From positions 248,001 to 312,000 of the forward strand of contig NZ_AKJW01000018.1 of NCBI RefSeq assembly GCF_000282135.1: a stretch of 64,000 nucleotides of DNA, read 5' to 3'. The notes beneath the pieces were generated by a model that was not told the origin of the DNA, did no database searches, and saw only the letters and a list, made by a program, of their open reading frames with translations. Origin of the DNA: Herbaspirillum sp. CF444 (lineage in GTDB: Bacteria; Pseudomonadota; Gammaproteobacteria; Burkholderiales; Burkholderiaceae_D). The translations under genes and the position numbers were made by a program. Shown here one piece after another: positions 35,777 to 44,941 of the stretch; position 1 is the first letter of the stretch, and each line of letters begins with the position of its first letter.

Positions 35777-36706
35777 TCAGTCCGGCGTTTTTTCACCATT
35801 CTGGCGTGCATATTCCTTGCGCTTCATCGCCAGGTAATCTCCCTTGTCGACCTCATGCAACTGGCGCGGATAGCGTTCGGTGCCGTTGAACCACGTCTGC
35901 AGGCGCTGCTCCAGCTGTTGCGCCGGCGGTGTCGCCAGAGCGCTCAGGTAGGCGTCGATGGCGAGGTAATAGCGCATGGTGTTGCGCTCGACCGTGCCGC
36001 GCATGCCGCCGACGTAGTTGGGTTTGCCGTCGCCGGATTTGTCCAGTACGGTGAAGCCGACCTTGTCGCTGCCGGCAGTCGCCAGATAGGCACGCAAAGC
36101 CACGCGGCTGGCAAAGCCGTAGGAGTAGGAATACATCAGGTGGATGAAGCTGCGGCCGTCGGCGGTGGGGATCGCTTCCAGCTGGATGCGGTAGTCGCGG
36201 GTATCGATCGGCCCTTTGTCGGCGTTGAGGCGGATGTCGAAATAGTCGTCGTCGCTGGCGCTCACGCGGTAAGTGAAATCGAGACGATAAGTGTCCTCCA
36301 GCGCCTGATCGAATTTTTTGCCGACCCGCATGCCCAGCGTCGCCGGGTTCTGTCCGGCGCCGACGCGACAGTACTTGGTGTTGAGGTGCAGGATCAATAC
36401 CTCGCACCAGTGCGCCGGGGAAGTCAGCGCGCCATGCACTTGCGCGAAGGGGTAGTCCAACAGTGCATAGATGTCGCCTTTGATGGCGGACGCGCTCTCG
36501 CTTGAATTCAGGTAGATGGGCCGGGCGAACTGGTTATGCGCCAGCTGCGGTTGCAGCGATTGGTACTTCTCTTGCAGGGCGGCGGCGCCGGCAGGCATAT
36601 CCGCCGCTGTGGCGCACACGCAGAACACTGCCAGCCATGCAGCGGTCAGCAGGGCAATGCAGCGTGTAAAAAATGCGGGCGACGGCGGAAGTTGAAAACT
36701 GTGCAT
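35777..36706 (-). CDS. Secreted protein of unknown function
   Basis: A 309-aa exported protein. The signal peptide has a hydrophobic core at about residues 16-32 and cleaves near ATA-AD. The mature region contains repeated aromatic and charged strands (YPFAQVHGALTSPAHWCEVLILHLNTKYC, RLDFTYRVSASDDDYFDIRLNADKGPIDTRDYRIQLEAIP) whose layout suggests a START/SRPBCC-like lipid-binding cup, but this is tentative. AAGGAACG precedes the chosen ATG. It follows the phospholipase-D lipoprotein gene by 41 bp on the same strand, so a shared role in envelope lipids is plausible. Confidence 0.7.
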   Translation of the reverse strand: MHSFQLPPSPAFFTRCIALLTAAWLAVFCVCATAADMPAGAAALQEKYQSLQPQLAHNQFARPIYLNSSESASAIKGDIYALLDYPFAQVHGALTSPAHWCEVLILHLNTKYCRVGAGQNPATLGMRVGKKFDQALEDTYRLDFTYRVSASDDDYFDIRLNADKGPIDTRDYRIQLEAIPTADGRSFIHLMYSYSYGFASRVALRAYLATAGSDKVGFTVLDKSGDGKPNYVGGMRGTVERNTMRYYLAIDAYLSALATPPAQQLEQRLQTWFNGTERYPRQLHEVDKGDYLAMKRKEYARQNGEKTPD

Positions 36707-36747
36707 GCGGCGTTCCTTGTTGCGTGGACGGTGATCGATAGTCCGGA

Positions 36748-38172
36748 CTACAGCCAGCGCGCCCACAGCCCGGCGCCGAATTCCTTCATGCGGTCGCTGA
36801 TGGGGCGGTCTTTCCAGGCTTCGGGCGTGATCTCTTTCGATGCCGCAATGTCGCGGTCGAACATGGCCTGCATCTGGGCGCTGAATTGCGGACCCAGGAT
36901 GACGGCGTTGATTTCCTGATTGTAGATGAAGCTGCGCCAGTCGAGGTTGGTGGAGCCGATGGTGGACCAGACGCCGTCGATCATGGCGGTCTTGGAATGC
37001 AGCAGCGCGTCCTGGCGTTCATAGATCCTGATGCCGCCTTCCAGCAGTTCTGCATAGAACGAGCGCGATGCATACAGCACCAGCGCCGAGTCGCTCTTGC
37101 TCGGCAACACCAGGCGCACGTCGACGCCGCGCTTGACGGCGCTCTTCAAGGCTTCACGCAGCTGCGGATCGGGAATGAAGTAGGCGTTGGTCAGGTAGAC
37201 CCTGGATTCGGCATGCTGGATGGCCGAGATGAAGGTCGCATAGATCACGCTGTACGGATCGTCGGGCGAGCTGCCGATGGCGCGCACGATGTCGTTGCCC
37301 TGATTGGCGATTTTCGGATAGTAGTTCTTCCTGGCAAGCGCCGGCCCATGCTGTTTTTCCCAGGTGTCGATGAACAGTTTCTGGAATTCGGCAACCACAG
37401 GGCCGTCCATGCGCACCTGGGTATCGCGCCAGGGCACTTTGTTTGGATTGTCCTCATCCTTCGGCTTGCGCTTGCGGAACGATCCGCTGGAATACACGCT
37501 GCTGATGTTGATGCCCCCGACGAAGGCGATCTTGCCGTCGACGATCAGCAGTTTGCGGTGATCGCGTTGATTGACTTCCCATCCCTTGCGCGCCAGCGCG
37601 GGATTGACCGGATTGAATTCGAGCACCTGGATGCCGGCATCGGTCAATGGCTGGAAGAATTCGCGCGGGGTGTTCAGGGTGCCGACGCTGTCGTAGATCA
37701 GGTTGACCTGGACGCCGTGCTTCTGCTTGTCGATCAGCAGGTCGGCGAATTGCTTGCCGGTGTCGTCGTTTTCAAAGATATAGGTTTCCATGTTGATGTG
37801 GTCGCGCGCCTCGCGGATCGCCGCAAACATGGAGGCATAGGTGGCGGGGCCGTCGATCAGCAGGGTGACCTTGTTGCCGGCCACCAGCGGCGAACCGGTG
37901 ACGGCTTCCTCGACCGCGAGATGTTTTTCCAGGATCAGGTTGTCCTGGTTGTCTTGCTTGCCGTTCTTGAGCTTGTCGAGCGCCGCCTGGCTTTGTTCGG
38001 GCGTGAGGATGCCGCGCCCGCCCTTGATCTGTATGACCTTGGCCGGCTGGCTGTCCATGTCGGGCACGATGCGCGGCAGCGAGCCGCAGCCGGCCAGCAG
38101 CAGGGCCAGCAGCAGGCAGCCCGGGAGGAAGGAGCAATGGTCGATGATGTCTCTGAGGTTTTTTTGTTTCAT
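36748..38172 (-). CDS. Phospholipase D family lipoprotein (cardiolipin synthase-like)
   Basis: A 474-aa protein with two PLD phosphohydrolase motifs: DHRKLLIVDGKIAFVGGIN (first HKD) and LLHSKTAMIDGVWSTIGSTNLD (second). The N-terminus MKQKNLRDIIDHC...LLLALLLAGCGS is a lipoprotein signal with Cys29. Bacterial cardiolipin synthases (ClsB-like) and secreted PLD enzymes share this architecture; an envelope-anchored cardiolipin synthase or phosphatidyltransferase is likely. First gene of an apparent two-gene operon with the secreted protein downstream. Confidence 0.85.
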   Translation of the reverse strand: MKQKNLRDIIDHCSFLPGCLLLALLLAGCGSLPRIVPDMDSQPAKVIQIKGGRGILTPEQSQAALDKLKNGKQDNQDNLILEKHLAVEEAVTGSPLVAGNKVTLLIDGPATYASMFAAIREARDHINMETYIFENDDTGKQFADLLIDKQKHGVQVNLIYDSVGTLNTPREFFQPLTDAGIQVLEFNPVNPALARKGWEVNQRDHRKLLIVDGKIAFVGGINISSVYSSGSFRKRKPKDEDNPNKVPWRDTQVRMDGPVVAEFQKLFIDTWEKQHGPALARKNYYPKIANQGNDIVRAIGSSPDDPYSVIYATFISAIQHAESRVYLTNAYFIPDPQLREALKSAVKRGVDVRLVLPSKSDSALVLYASRSFYAELLEGGIRIYERQDALLHSKTAMIDGVWSTIGSTNLDWRSFIYNQEINAVILGPQFSAQMQAMFDRDIAASKEITPEAWKDRPISDRMKEFGAGLWARWL

Positions 38173-38483
38173 CTTCGCTTATTCGGCAAGACGCGATGAC
38201 CGGCCTGGTCGGGGTGGAAAGAACGCATCTCACGCCTATTGATGAAATGAGTTCTACGATGACAAGTCGAGTATATGCCCAGTTTTTGCGTGCTTGCCGT
38301 CAACTGAGAGCGTTCCGGTCACGAATCGGCGGCGTCCTACAGCAAAAGGCGGCGAGTGCTGACACGCGTGTTGTAATGCGGTGCATTTTTATGACTTGTT
38401 TACTGGGAGTCTCGTTCTTTTTAGACGGGCTTTACGGCGGCGTGGCTAAGCTTGTTGCACCAAGACTAGACAACAGGATTGCT
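38173..38483. other. Intergenic region between PLD and hypothetical gene
   Basis: About 310 bp. An in-frame extension of the downstream ORF runs through it but begins too far upstream to have a ribosome site. I see no operator or RNA gene. Confidence 0.45.
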
Positions 38484-38870
38484 ATGTATCCGATGGTGTG
38501 GCGCAAGCGTTCATCGCTGGTGAACAGATTGCTTTTTCCGGAAACCTTGCCGGTTTTTTCATCCGCGCCGCAGAAGGCGCCCGTGTTGCGCATGCCCGTC
38601 TTGCCCGGGCGACCCTCGTTGCCGAAGCAGCGCGAGCGCATGATGCAGATTACGGTGGAAAGGGAAGATGTCACGCGCCTGCGGCAGGTGGTGATGCAAA
38701 GCTGCGGCCATTGCGTGTGCTTCATGCGCATGTCGCCGCTGGATCATGCGCGCCGCATGCAGCTGTGCCTGTGCGTGGAAGCCGGCGCGGTGCCGATGGT
38801 GATGGATGCCGTGATGTGGGCACTGCCGCAGGCGGAATTCAGCCTGCGGCAGGCAAAGGCAGAAGTTTAG
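38484..38870 (+). CDS. Hypothetical protein with CGHC motif
   Basis: A 128-aa basic protein. The ATG at 38484 has CAGGA six bases upstream and avoids a 96-residue extension. The second half, VVMQSCGHCVCFMRMSPLDHARRMQLCLC, has five Cys, including a CGHC quartet. This could bind a metal, but no thioredoxin fold is seen. Function unknown; the stop is only 8 bp from the convergent flavoreductase. Confidence 0.5.
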   Translation: MYPMVWRKRSSLVNRLLFPETLPVFSSAPQKAPVLRMPVLPGRPSLPKQRERMMQITVEREDVTRLRQVVMQSCGHCVCFMRMSPLDHARRMQLCLCVEAGAVPMVMDAVMWALPQAEFSLRQAKAEV

Positions 38871-38877
38871 CAGACGC

Positions 38878-41514
38878 TTAGTAAACGTCCCTGCGGTAGC
38901 GGCCTTGCGCAATGAGATCGTCCAGCGCCGCTTCGCCAAGGATGTCGGCAAGCGCCGCGTCCACGCCGGCAGCCATGCCGTCGAGGCTGCCGCAGACGTA
39001 CAGCACGGCGCCTTCTTCTATCCATGCGATGAGCATGTCGGCGGCCTGGCGCAGCTTGTCCTGCACGTAGACGCGTTCGGCCTGGTCGCGCGAGAAGGCC
39101 AGATCGACGCGGCTGAGCATGTCGGCCTGCATCCATTGTTCGATCTCTGCGCGATAGAGGAAGTCGTGTTCGCGTTTGCGTTCGCCGAACAGCAGCCAGT
39201 TGCGGCGCAGGCCGAGTTGCACGCGTGCGCGCAGATGGCTGCGCAGGCCGGCGAGGCCGGAGCCGTTGCCGATGAAGATGGCCGGGACCGCTTCCGGCGC
39301 CAGCGAGAAGCTGCCGTTTTCCAGCAGGCGCATGTCGATGGCGCTGCCCGGCGGCGCGTACTCGGTCAGCCAGCCGGAGGCGATGCCGAGACCGTCTTCA
39401 TGCACCGCTTGGCGCACCAGCAAGTGCACGCGGCCATCCGCTGGAATCGACGCGACGGAGTACTTGCGTGAGGCCAGCGCCTGCAAGCCATCGCTCAATC
39501 CTTGCGCCGTGATGCCGGAAGGCAAGTTGCCCGTCGCAGGTAATACGCTGCGTGCAAGCGCATCTGCCAGCGTACGCGCCGTGCCTTGATGCTGCACCTC
39601 GGTCTTGCCGTCGAGCGCAGTGCGCGAGAGGAACAGCGCGACGCGATCGTCGGCGTGGCGCGGCAGGACTTCCACGAGCGCGCCGGATTGCCAGTTCAGC
39701 GCGCGCGCCGAGGGCGCATCGAACTCCAGATGATAGATACCGTGGCCGCAGCTGCCGGCGTTGAGCAGCGTGCGTGTGCGCAGCGTCCAGGCGCCGTAGG
39801 CGGCATCCGTTGCCGGTGCGGCGATTTCCTCTTCCAGCGGCGCGCCGCCGGTCAGTGCGCTCAACTCGTGCTGCCACTTGGCCATGCCGGCTGCGGCGTT
39901 GTCGTCGACTTCGATCATCGGGAAGAACGCCTCGGCGCCCTGGTTGCGCAGCCAGTGATCGAGCGTGTGGCCGAAGCCGCAGAATTTTTCATAGTGACGA
40001 TCGCCCAGCGCCAGCATGCCGTATCTGACATGGCCCAGGGTGCTGCCTTGCTGGTGCGCCAGTTGTTTGGCAAAGCGGCGCGCACTGTCGGGCGGTTCGC
40101 CTTCGCCGAAGGTACTGACCACGAACAGCACGCGGTGGAAATGGCGCAGCCGTTCGGGGTCCAGCGTCGCCAGCGATTGCACGACGACGGCGACGCCGGC
40201 TTTTTGCAATGCGGCTGCCGTGTGCAGGGCGATGCGTTCGGCCTGGCCGGCTTGCGTGGCGTAGGCCAGCAGGACGGCTTCCTTGTTGTCGTTTTGCGCA
40301 CCGGTTGAAGCGGCAGTCTTGCTCTGGTCGAGCAGCGCGCGTTCGGCGCGGACGGCGCGCTTTTTGCGGCGGCGGTCGAGGTATAGCATCCAGCCGGTGA
40401 TGCCGAACAGCGGCATGATCAGCGCGGCGATCGTCATGACGATGCGGCCCGGCAAGCCGAAGTAGGTGCCCATGTGCAGCGGATAGATCGCGCCGATGAA
40501 GAGGCCGCCCGTACTCTTGTCGGCGAAGCGCTCGTTGAGCTTGATCTCGCCGGTCTGCGGCAATACGTTCAGGCGATTGCGCGCGCGTTCGTGCGAGGCG
40601 TCGGGCAACAGGTAGTTGAACTGGACCGGCTGCGTGGCTTTTTCAGGCAGACGCATGCTGACCAGCGTGTAGTTGCCGGCTTCGCCCAGGAAGGTGGTCC
40701 AGGCCAGCGTAACGTCGAGCGGTGCAGATTCGCTCTTTTCGGCCTGGTCTTTTTCCTTGTCCTTCTCCATGTTCATGCCCATGCCTTTGGGCTTGTCGCG
40801 TTTGGCGCCTTTGGGTTGCTGCGCACGCACCGGCGTCTCCTGTCCGGCCAGGCTGTTGACGCCGGACTTGAACCAGTCGAACGCCCAATACATGCCGGTG
40901 GTCGTGAAGATCACGTACATCACCAGCGCCCAGGTGCCGATTACCGAGTGCAGGTTCCACAGGAAAGAGCGGCCGGTGAGGCCGAAATCGAGCCTGAACC
41001 AGGCGCGCCAGTTCAGCGCGCGGCGCGGCCAGCGCATGTACAGGCCCGACAGCGCCAGCACCAGCAGGCACATCGACAGACTGCCGGCGACGATCTTGCC
41101 GTTGTCGACCGGCAGCAGCAGCCAGCGGTGGAAGCGTTCGATGAACTCGAAGAAATCGTTGCCCGACAACGGCGGCAGCAAGGCGCCGGTATAAGGATCG
41201 GCGTAACGCATTTCGCCGCGGCGCACGCCCGGCGGCGGTGCAAAGTTGATGCGGGCGGAAGCGCCCGGTTCGGTGAACAGCGTCAGGTTGGCGACGCGCT
41301 CATGCGGGACGTCGGCGCGCAGGCGTTCCAGAATCTGTTGCGGCGCCAGCACCGCTTGCTGACGTACGGCAACATGGACGATGCCGGGATTGAGCCAGTC
41401 GGTAATTTCTTCACGGAAAGACAGGATGGCGCCGGACACGCCGATCGCCATCAGAACAGTACCGGCGGTAATGCCGATGAACCAGTGCACCTGGAACCAG
41501 ATTTTCTTGAACAT
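38878..41514 (-). CDS. PepSY membrane protein fused to flavodoxin/ferredoxin-NADP reductase
   Basis: An 878-aa fusion. Residues 1-395 form a PepSY-associated TM region (four to five helices, WFQVHWFIGITAGTVLMAIGVSGAILSFREE; FHRWLLL; LHSVIGTWALVMYVIFTTTGMYW). From about residue 415 a flavodoxin domain (LLAYATQAGQAERIALHTAAAL, FVVSTFGEGEPP, LGDRHYEKFCGFG) and then an FAD/NAD(P)H reductase domain (RKYSVAS, IFIGNGSGLAGLRSHL, YVCGSLDGM). This layout fits inner-membrane reductases of siderophore-bound Fe(III). A Fur-box-like site overlaps the predicted promoter. Acidic/lysine-rich insert near residue 250 is low-complexity. Confidence 0.9.
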   Translation of the reverse strand: MFKKIWFQVHWFIGITAGTVLMAIGVSGAILSFREEITDWLNPGIVHVAVRQQAVLAPQQILERLRADVPHERVANLTLFTEPGASARINFAPPPGVRRGEMRYADPYTGALLPPLSGNDFFEFIERFHRWLLLPVDNGKIVAGSLSMCLLVLALSGLYMRWPRRALNWRAWFRLDFGLTGRSFLWNLHSVIGTWALVMYVIFTTTGMYWAFDWFKSGVNSLAGQETPVRAQQPKGAKRDKPKGMGMNMEKDKEKDQAEKSESAPLDVTLAWTTFLGEAGNYTLVSMRLPEKATQPVQFNYLLPDASHERARNRLNVLPQTGEIKLNERFADKSTGGLFIGAIYPLHMGTYFGLPGRIVMTIAALIMPLFGITGWMLYLDRRRKKRAVRAERALLDQSKTAASTGAQNDNKEAVLLAYATQAGQAERIALHTAAALQKAGVAVVVQSLATLDPERLRHFHRVLFVVSTFGEGEPPDSARRFAKQLAHQQGSTLGHVRYGMLALGDRHYEKFCGFGHTLDHWLRNQGAEAFFPMIEVDDNAAAGMAKWQHELSALTGGAPLEEEIAAPATDAAYGAWTLRTRTLLNAGSCGHGIYHLEFDAPSARALNWQSGALVEVLPRHADDRVALFLSRTALDGKTEVQHQGTARTLADALARSVLPATGNLPSGITAQGLSDGLQALASRKYSVASIPADGRVHLLVRQAVHEDGLGIASGWLTEYAPPGSAIDMRLLENGSFSLAPEAVPAIFIGNGSGLAGLRSHLRARVQLGLRRNWLLFGERKREHDFLYRAEIEQWMQADMLSRVDLAFSRDQAERVYVQDKLRQAADMLIAWIEEGAVLYVCGSLDGMAAGVDAALADILGEAALDDLIAQGRYRRDVY

Positions 41515-41580
41515 GTTTTTTCTCTTATTGGCCGGCAGCGAGGAAACCAGCGAGCGGAAGGCGTTTTGCTAAAGCGCTCT

Positions 41581-41615
41581 ATTATAAATGATCAAGGGAA
41601 TGAGAATTATTCCTG
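41581..41615 (-). promoter_or_regulatory. Fur-box-like site with -10 of the PepSY flavoreductase gene
   Basis: TGAGAATTATTCCTG (41601-41615) approximates the Fur 7-1-7 consensus and lies over the -35 region. On the minus strand TATAAT is at 41581-41586. The neighbouring GAATGAGAATTATTC is itself nearly symmetrical. Iron repression by Fur is the natural reading. Confidence 0.7.
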
Positions 41616-41645
41616 AATGTATCCGGTAGGTTGCAAATGGCCGTT

Positions 41646-42803
41646 TCAGGCGCGTGCCGTGTCTTTTTGCAACACCATGCTGGCCAGAATCATGGCGGCG
41701 ACCAGCAAAGCCACCGGCAGCAGCCCGTCATGCAGGAGGAAGCCGGCGATCTGCGTGCCGATGCCCGACAGCGTCAACGCGAGGAACATCAGGAATCCCG
41801 ACGCCAGGCTGGTCAGCGACTTCGGCACCGACAGCGCACGCGTGACGGTCGAGGGGCCGCGCAGGCCGAGACCGCCGCAGAACAGCATCCAGCACGCGAT
41901 CAGCGGAGCGACGTGGCGCACGTCCAGCAGGCCCAGCGCGATCAGTCCGGCCACCGAGAACAGTTGGACGATGGCGCCCGCTTTCATCAGTTTGTAGGTG
42001 CCGCAACGATGCGCCATGGCGCCGGCGCGCGAGGCGGCGACGATGAAGGACGAGACGCCGCAGACTTGCATCAATGCAAAGATGGCGGGACCGCGTCCGC
42101 TCCATTGTTCGATCAGATGCGGCGCGCTGGCGACGAAGGTCACCAGCGCGCCGAAGGTCAGCCCGTAGACCGTGGCGTCGCGCAGGAAGGCGCGGTTTTG
42201 CAACAGGGCGGGGTAGCTGACGGTTTCATCGGGCGCATGCAGCACTTGCCGCCCCGGCACCAGCGCCAGGATGAACGGCAGCAGGATCAGCGCCAGCACC
42301 GCCACCAGCCAGAAGTTGCCGCGCCAGCCCGACACCAGCAGGATGCCGGTGCCGATGACCGGCGCAATCGCCGGGATGATGGACTCTGCAATGCTGACCC
42401 ACGAAATCGCGCGCACCGCGTCGGCGTCGGTGAAGCGCCGCCGCAACAACACCGGCACCACCACCGTCGCCGCGCCTGCGCCGACACCCTGGATGGTGCG
42501 ATAGACGATCAGCGCGTCGACATCCGCAGCCAAGGCGCAGGCCACGCCGGTCGCCGCCAGCAAGGCGATTCCGGCCAGCAGGGTATTGCGCATGCCGAGT
42601 TTGTCGGCGACGGCGCCCCAGAACAATTGCGACAAGGCCAGCGCGATCATGAAAGAAGAAATCGTCGCCTGCACGGTCGGCACGTCGCTGCCGAGATCGT
42701 GGGCGAGATGCGGCAGTGCAGGGAGGTACAGGTCGGTCGCGAGCATGCCGACGCCGGTCAGCGCGGCCAGAGGGATGATTTGCAGCAAGGGAGGACGGGA
42801 CAT
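41646..42803 (-). CDS. MFS transporter, Bcr/CflA-type
   Basis: A 385-aa, 12-helix exporter. The first helix LAALTGVGMLATDLYLPALPHLA is the Bcr/CflA signature, followed by WGAVADKLGMRNTLLAGI, the MFS loop 2-3 motif. Related proteins export bicyclomycin, chloramphenicol or sulfonamides, but the natural substrate is unknown. The ATG (42803) is taken rather than an adjacent TTG. It ends 132 bp from the flavoreductase start on the same strand, but the Fur site lies between them. Confidence 0.88.
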   Translation of the reverse strand: MSRPPLLQIIPLAALTGVGMLATDLYLPALPHLAHDLGSDVPTVQATISSFMIALALSQLFWGAVADKLGMRNTLLAGIALLAATGVACALAADVDALIVYRTIQGVGAGAATVVVPVLLRRRFTDADAVRAISWVSIAESIIPAIAPVIGTGILLVSGWRGNFWLVAVLALILLPFILALVPGRQVLHAPDETVSYPALLQNRAFLRDATVYGLTFGALVTFVASAPHLIEQWSGRGPAIFALMQVCGVSSFIVAASRAGAMAHRCGTYKLMKAGAIVQLFSVAGLIALGLLDVRHVAPLIACWMLFCGGLGLRGPSTVTRALSVPKSLTSLASGFLMFLALTLSGIGTQIAGFLLHDGLLPVALLVAAMILASMVLQKDTARA

Positions 42804-42994
42804 CAATGAAACTCAATCAGGCATCAGGCTCTTGGCATGGAAACATGCAGAGCGCATAACAAGGTGAAAAAAGCGGAGTGCGGTCCCTGATCGTGCAAGT
42901 GTTTTGCCATGACAGGCGGATATTGCGGGAGACGCGACTCGAAGAAGGCAGATGATACCACCTGCCTTCTTTTACTCTTGCCGTTCGGGAGGAC

Positions 42995-43858
42995 TCACTT
43001 GCCGATCATGGCGATGATGGTGCGCGCCAGATCGCAGTTGCCGTCGGCCAGCTTGTCGATGACATCCAAGTGATGGCCGTCCGCCAGCTTCACTTGCTGC
43101 ACCGGAAAACCGGCGGCGTGCAGGGCCAGCGCGTAGGCGTTTTTTTGCCGGTGGAACTCCGCCGATTCCGCGCCTCCCGCCGTCAGGATCACGCGCATCG
43201 GCGCCGTCGGCAAATGGTGCAGCGGACTGTACTGGCCGACCTGTGTCGCATCCAGCTGCAGGGTCTCGTTGAGATAACACAGGCGTATCGGTTCCAGGTC
43301 GTAAAGACCGCTGACGCCGCACAGGCCTTTGATCGCGTCCGCGGGAAGACCGGCGCGGTGCCAGTCGGTGCTTGCCAGCTCCGCCGCCAGGTGGCCGCCG
43401 GCGGAATGCCCCACCACGTGAATGCGCTCGGCATCGAAGCCGAACGCCGCCGCTTGCCGGTACAGCCAGCCGAAGGCCGCACGCACGTCGGCGACGATTT
43501 CAGGGATGTCGACTTCCGGCGCCAGGCGATAGTTGATCATGGCCACGGCGATGCCGGCTTGCCGGTAAGCCTCGGCGAGATGGCTGAAGTCGTTCTTGTC
43601 GAGCGAGCGCCAGTAGCCGCCGTGCACGAAAACGAGCAGCGGCGCATCGGCCTCGGCGACCGGGAAATAATCCAGGGTTTGCAGCCGGTGCGTGCCGTAG
43701 TGCAGATTGCTGCGCATGGGCGGCAGGCGGCTCAGTTGTCGGCGATAGTCGCCTGCCTGCTGGTTCCAGCGGTCGAAGATGTCCTGAAAACGCGGTATGC
43801 CGGCGCGCACATTGTATTGACGGTCGAGTTGTTCGCGGTCGTAGTGGAGGTAATGCAT
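42995..43858 (-). CDS. Alpha/beta hydrolase (kynurenine-formamidase-like)
   Basis: A 287-aa hydrolase. The oxyanion-hole HGG motif is in LLVFVHGGYWRSLDK, the nucleophile in VVGHSAGGHLAAEL, and a catalytic His in LADGHHLDVIDKL. This arrangement matches the arylformamidase/carboxylesterase group that hydrolyses N-formylkynurenine or other esters. GGAGACGCAACG precedes the ATG. It starts 19 bp after the LysR stop on the same strand, so the two are co-transcribed, opposite to the homogentisate genes. Confidence 0.82.
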   Translation of the reverse strand: MHYLHYDREQLDRQYNVRAGIPRFQDIFDRWNQQAGDYRRQLSRLPPMRSNLHYGTHRLQTLDYFPVAEADAPLLVFVHGGYWRSLDKNDFSHLAEAYRQAGIAVAMINYRLAPEVDIPEIVADVRAAFGWLYRQAAAFGFDAERIHVVGHSAGGHLAAELASTDWHRAGLPADAIKGLCGVSGLYDLEPIRLCYLNETLQLDATQVGQYSPLHHLPTAPMRVILTAGGAESAEFHRQKNAYALALHAAGFPVQQVKLADGHHLDVIDKLADGNCDLARTIIAMIGK

Positions 43859-43877
43859 CGTTGCGTCTCCTATATTC

Positions 43878-44804
43878 TCATTCGGCAAAATGCTCCGAGA
43901 TGAAGCCGCGCAGCCATTGATTGCCTTCGTCCTGATTGAAGCGGCGGTGCCAGAAGATGTTGGTTTGCAAGGACGGCAGTCGCAGCGGCGGACGAATGTA
44001 TTGTAGGTTGAACGGCTGCGCGGCGCTTTCGGCCAGCTTTTGCGGGACAGTGACGATCAGGTCGGTGGTGCTGACGATGTAAGGCACGGCGGTGAAGTGC
44101 GGCACGCGAAAGTGCACGTTCGGTCGGATGCCGGCTTTTTCCAGGTTCTGGTTGATGCGGTCGTAGGGACTTTCCAGCGAGGACACCACCAGATGCCGTG
44201 CCGCCAGGAATTCCCTGATGGTGGTTTTTTTGTCTGCCAGCGGATGCCCTTGCCGAAACATGCTGACGTAGTTCTGGCGAAACAGGCGGCGCTGATACAA
44301 GGCGCCGGACACATTGTCGAAAGCGCCGATGGCGAGATCGACGCGACCCGATTCCATCTCGGTCTTCAGGTCGATCGCGCCGGCGCGCACCGTGCTGATC
44401 TGGATGCCCGGCGCCAGGCGGCTGCATTGTTCGATCAGCACCGGCATGAAGTACACCTCGCCGACGTCGGTCATGGCGATCGTGAAATGGCGCTCGCTGG
44501 TCTCCGGCGAAAAGGCTTCCTGCCGGTTCAGCGCCTTGGACACATGGATCAGCGCCGACGCCACCGGCTCGGCCAGTTGCTGGGCGAACGGCGTCGGCTG
44601 CATGCCTTGCGCCGTGCGTACGAAGAGTGCATCGCCGAAGGTGCGGCGCAGGCGCGCCAGCGCATTGCTGACCGCCGGCTGCGACAGGTTGAGGCGGCGC
44701 GCCACGGAAGAGATCTGGCGGTCCTGGAAGACTTCCTGAAACACCACCAGCAAATTGAGGTCGATATCTTTGGGCTCGATCATGCTCATCCAACCATTAT
44801 TCAT
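43878..44804 (-). CDS. LysR-family transcriptional regulator
   Basis: A 308-aa LTTR. The N-terminal helix-turn-helix is DLNLLVVFQEVFQDRQISSVARRLNLSQPAVSNALARLR, and the C-terminal part is an effector-binding domain. Starts at 44804, 44789 and 44783 are all possible; conserved family sequence begins at DLNLLVVF, so the exact start is uncertain. It reads divergently from the AAHS transporter-hmgA-fahA-maiA operon, the standard arrangement for a LysR activator and its targets. It also heads the hydrolase operon. Confidence 0.88.
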   Translation of the reverse strand: MNNGWMSMIEPKDIDLNLLVVFQEVFQDRQISSVARRLNLSQPAVSNALARLRRTFGDALFVRTAQGMQPTPFAQQLAEPVASALIHVSKALNRQEAFSPETSERHFTIAMTDVGEVYFMPVLIEQCSRLAPGIQISTVRAGAIDLKTEMESGRVDLAIGAFDNVSGALYQRRLFRQNYVSMFRQGHPLADKKTTIREFLAARHLVVSSLESPYDRINQNLEKAGIRPNVHFRVPHFTAVPYIVSTTDLIVTVPQKLAESAAQPFNLQYIRPPLRLPSLQTNIFWHRRFNQDEGNQWLRGFISEHFAE

Positions 44805-44941
44805 ATTATCAATGAGCTACATTTTCCCATTTATATCGTAAAAGTCGGATCATTGCATCATTCATAAAAAACGCGGCGTCGCTCGACAAGTTGTCATGCC
44901 GGCAAGCCGCGTAAATCCACAACCAATCAGGAGGAGCACAG
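44805..44941. promoter_or_regulatory. Divergent promoter region of the LysR and homogentisate operons
   Basis: AT-rich 137 bp between divergent starts. It should hold LysR sites (T-N11-A type), but no single convincing box stands out. The strand of AT-rich sequence near 44805-44870 is the best candidate. Confidence 0.5.

Noticed and set aside
38196-38483. N-terminal 96-codon extension of the CGHC protein
   Set aside because: No ribosome site at 38196 and the sequence covers the likely promoter; the ATG at 38484 has a proper site.
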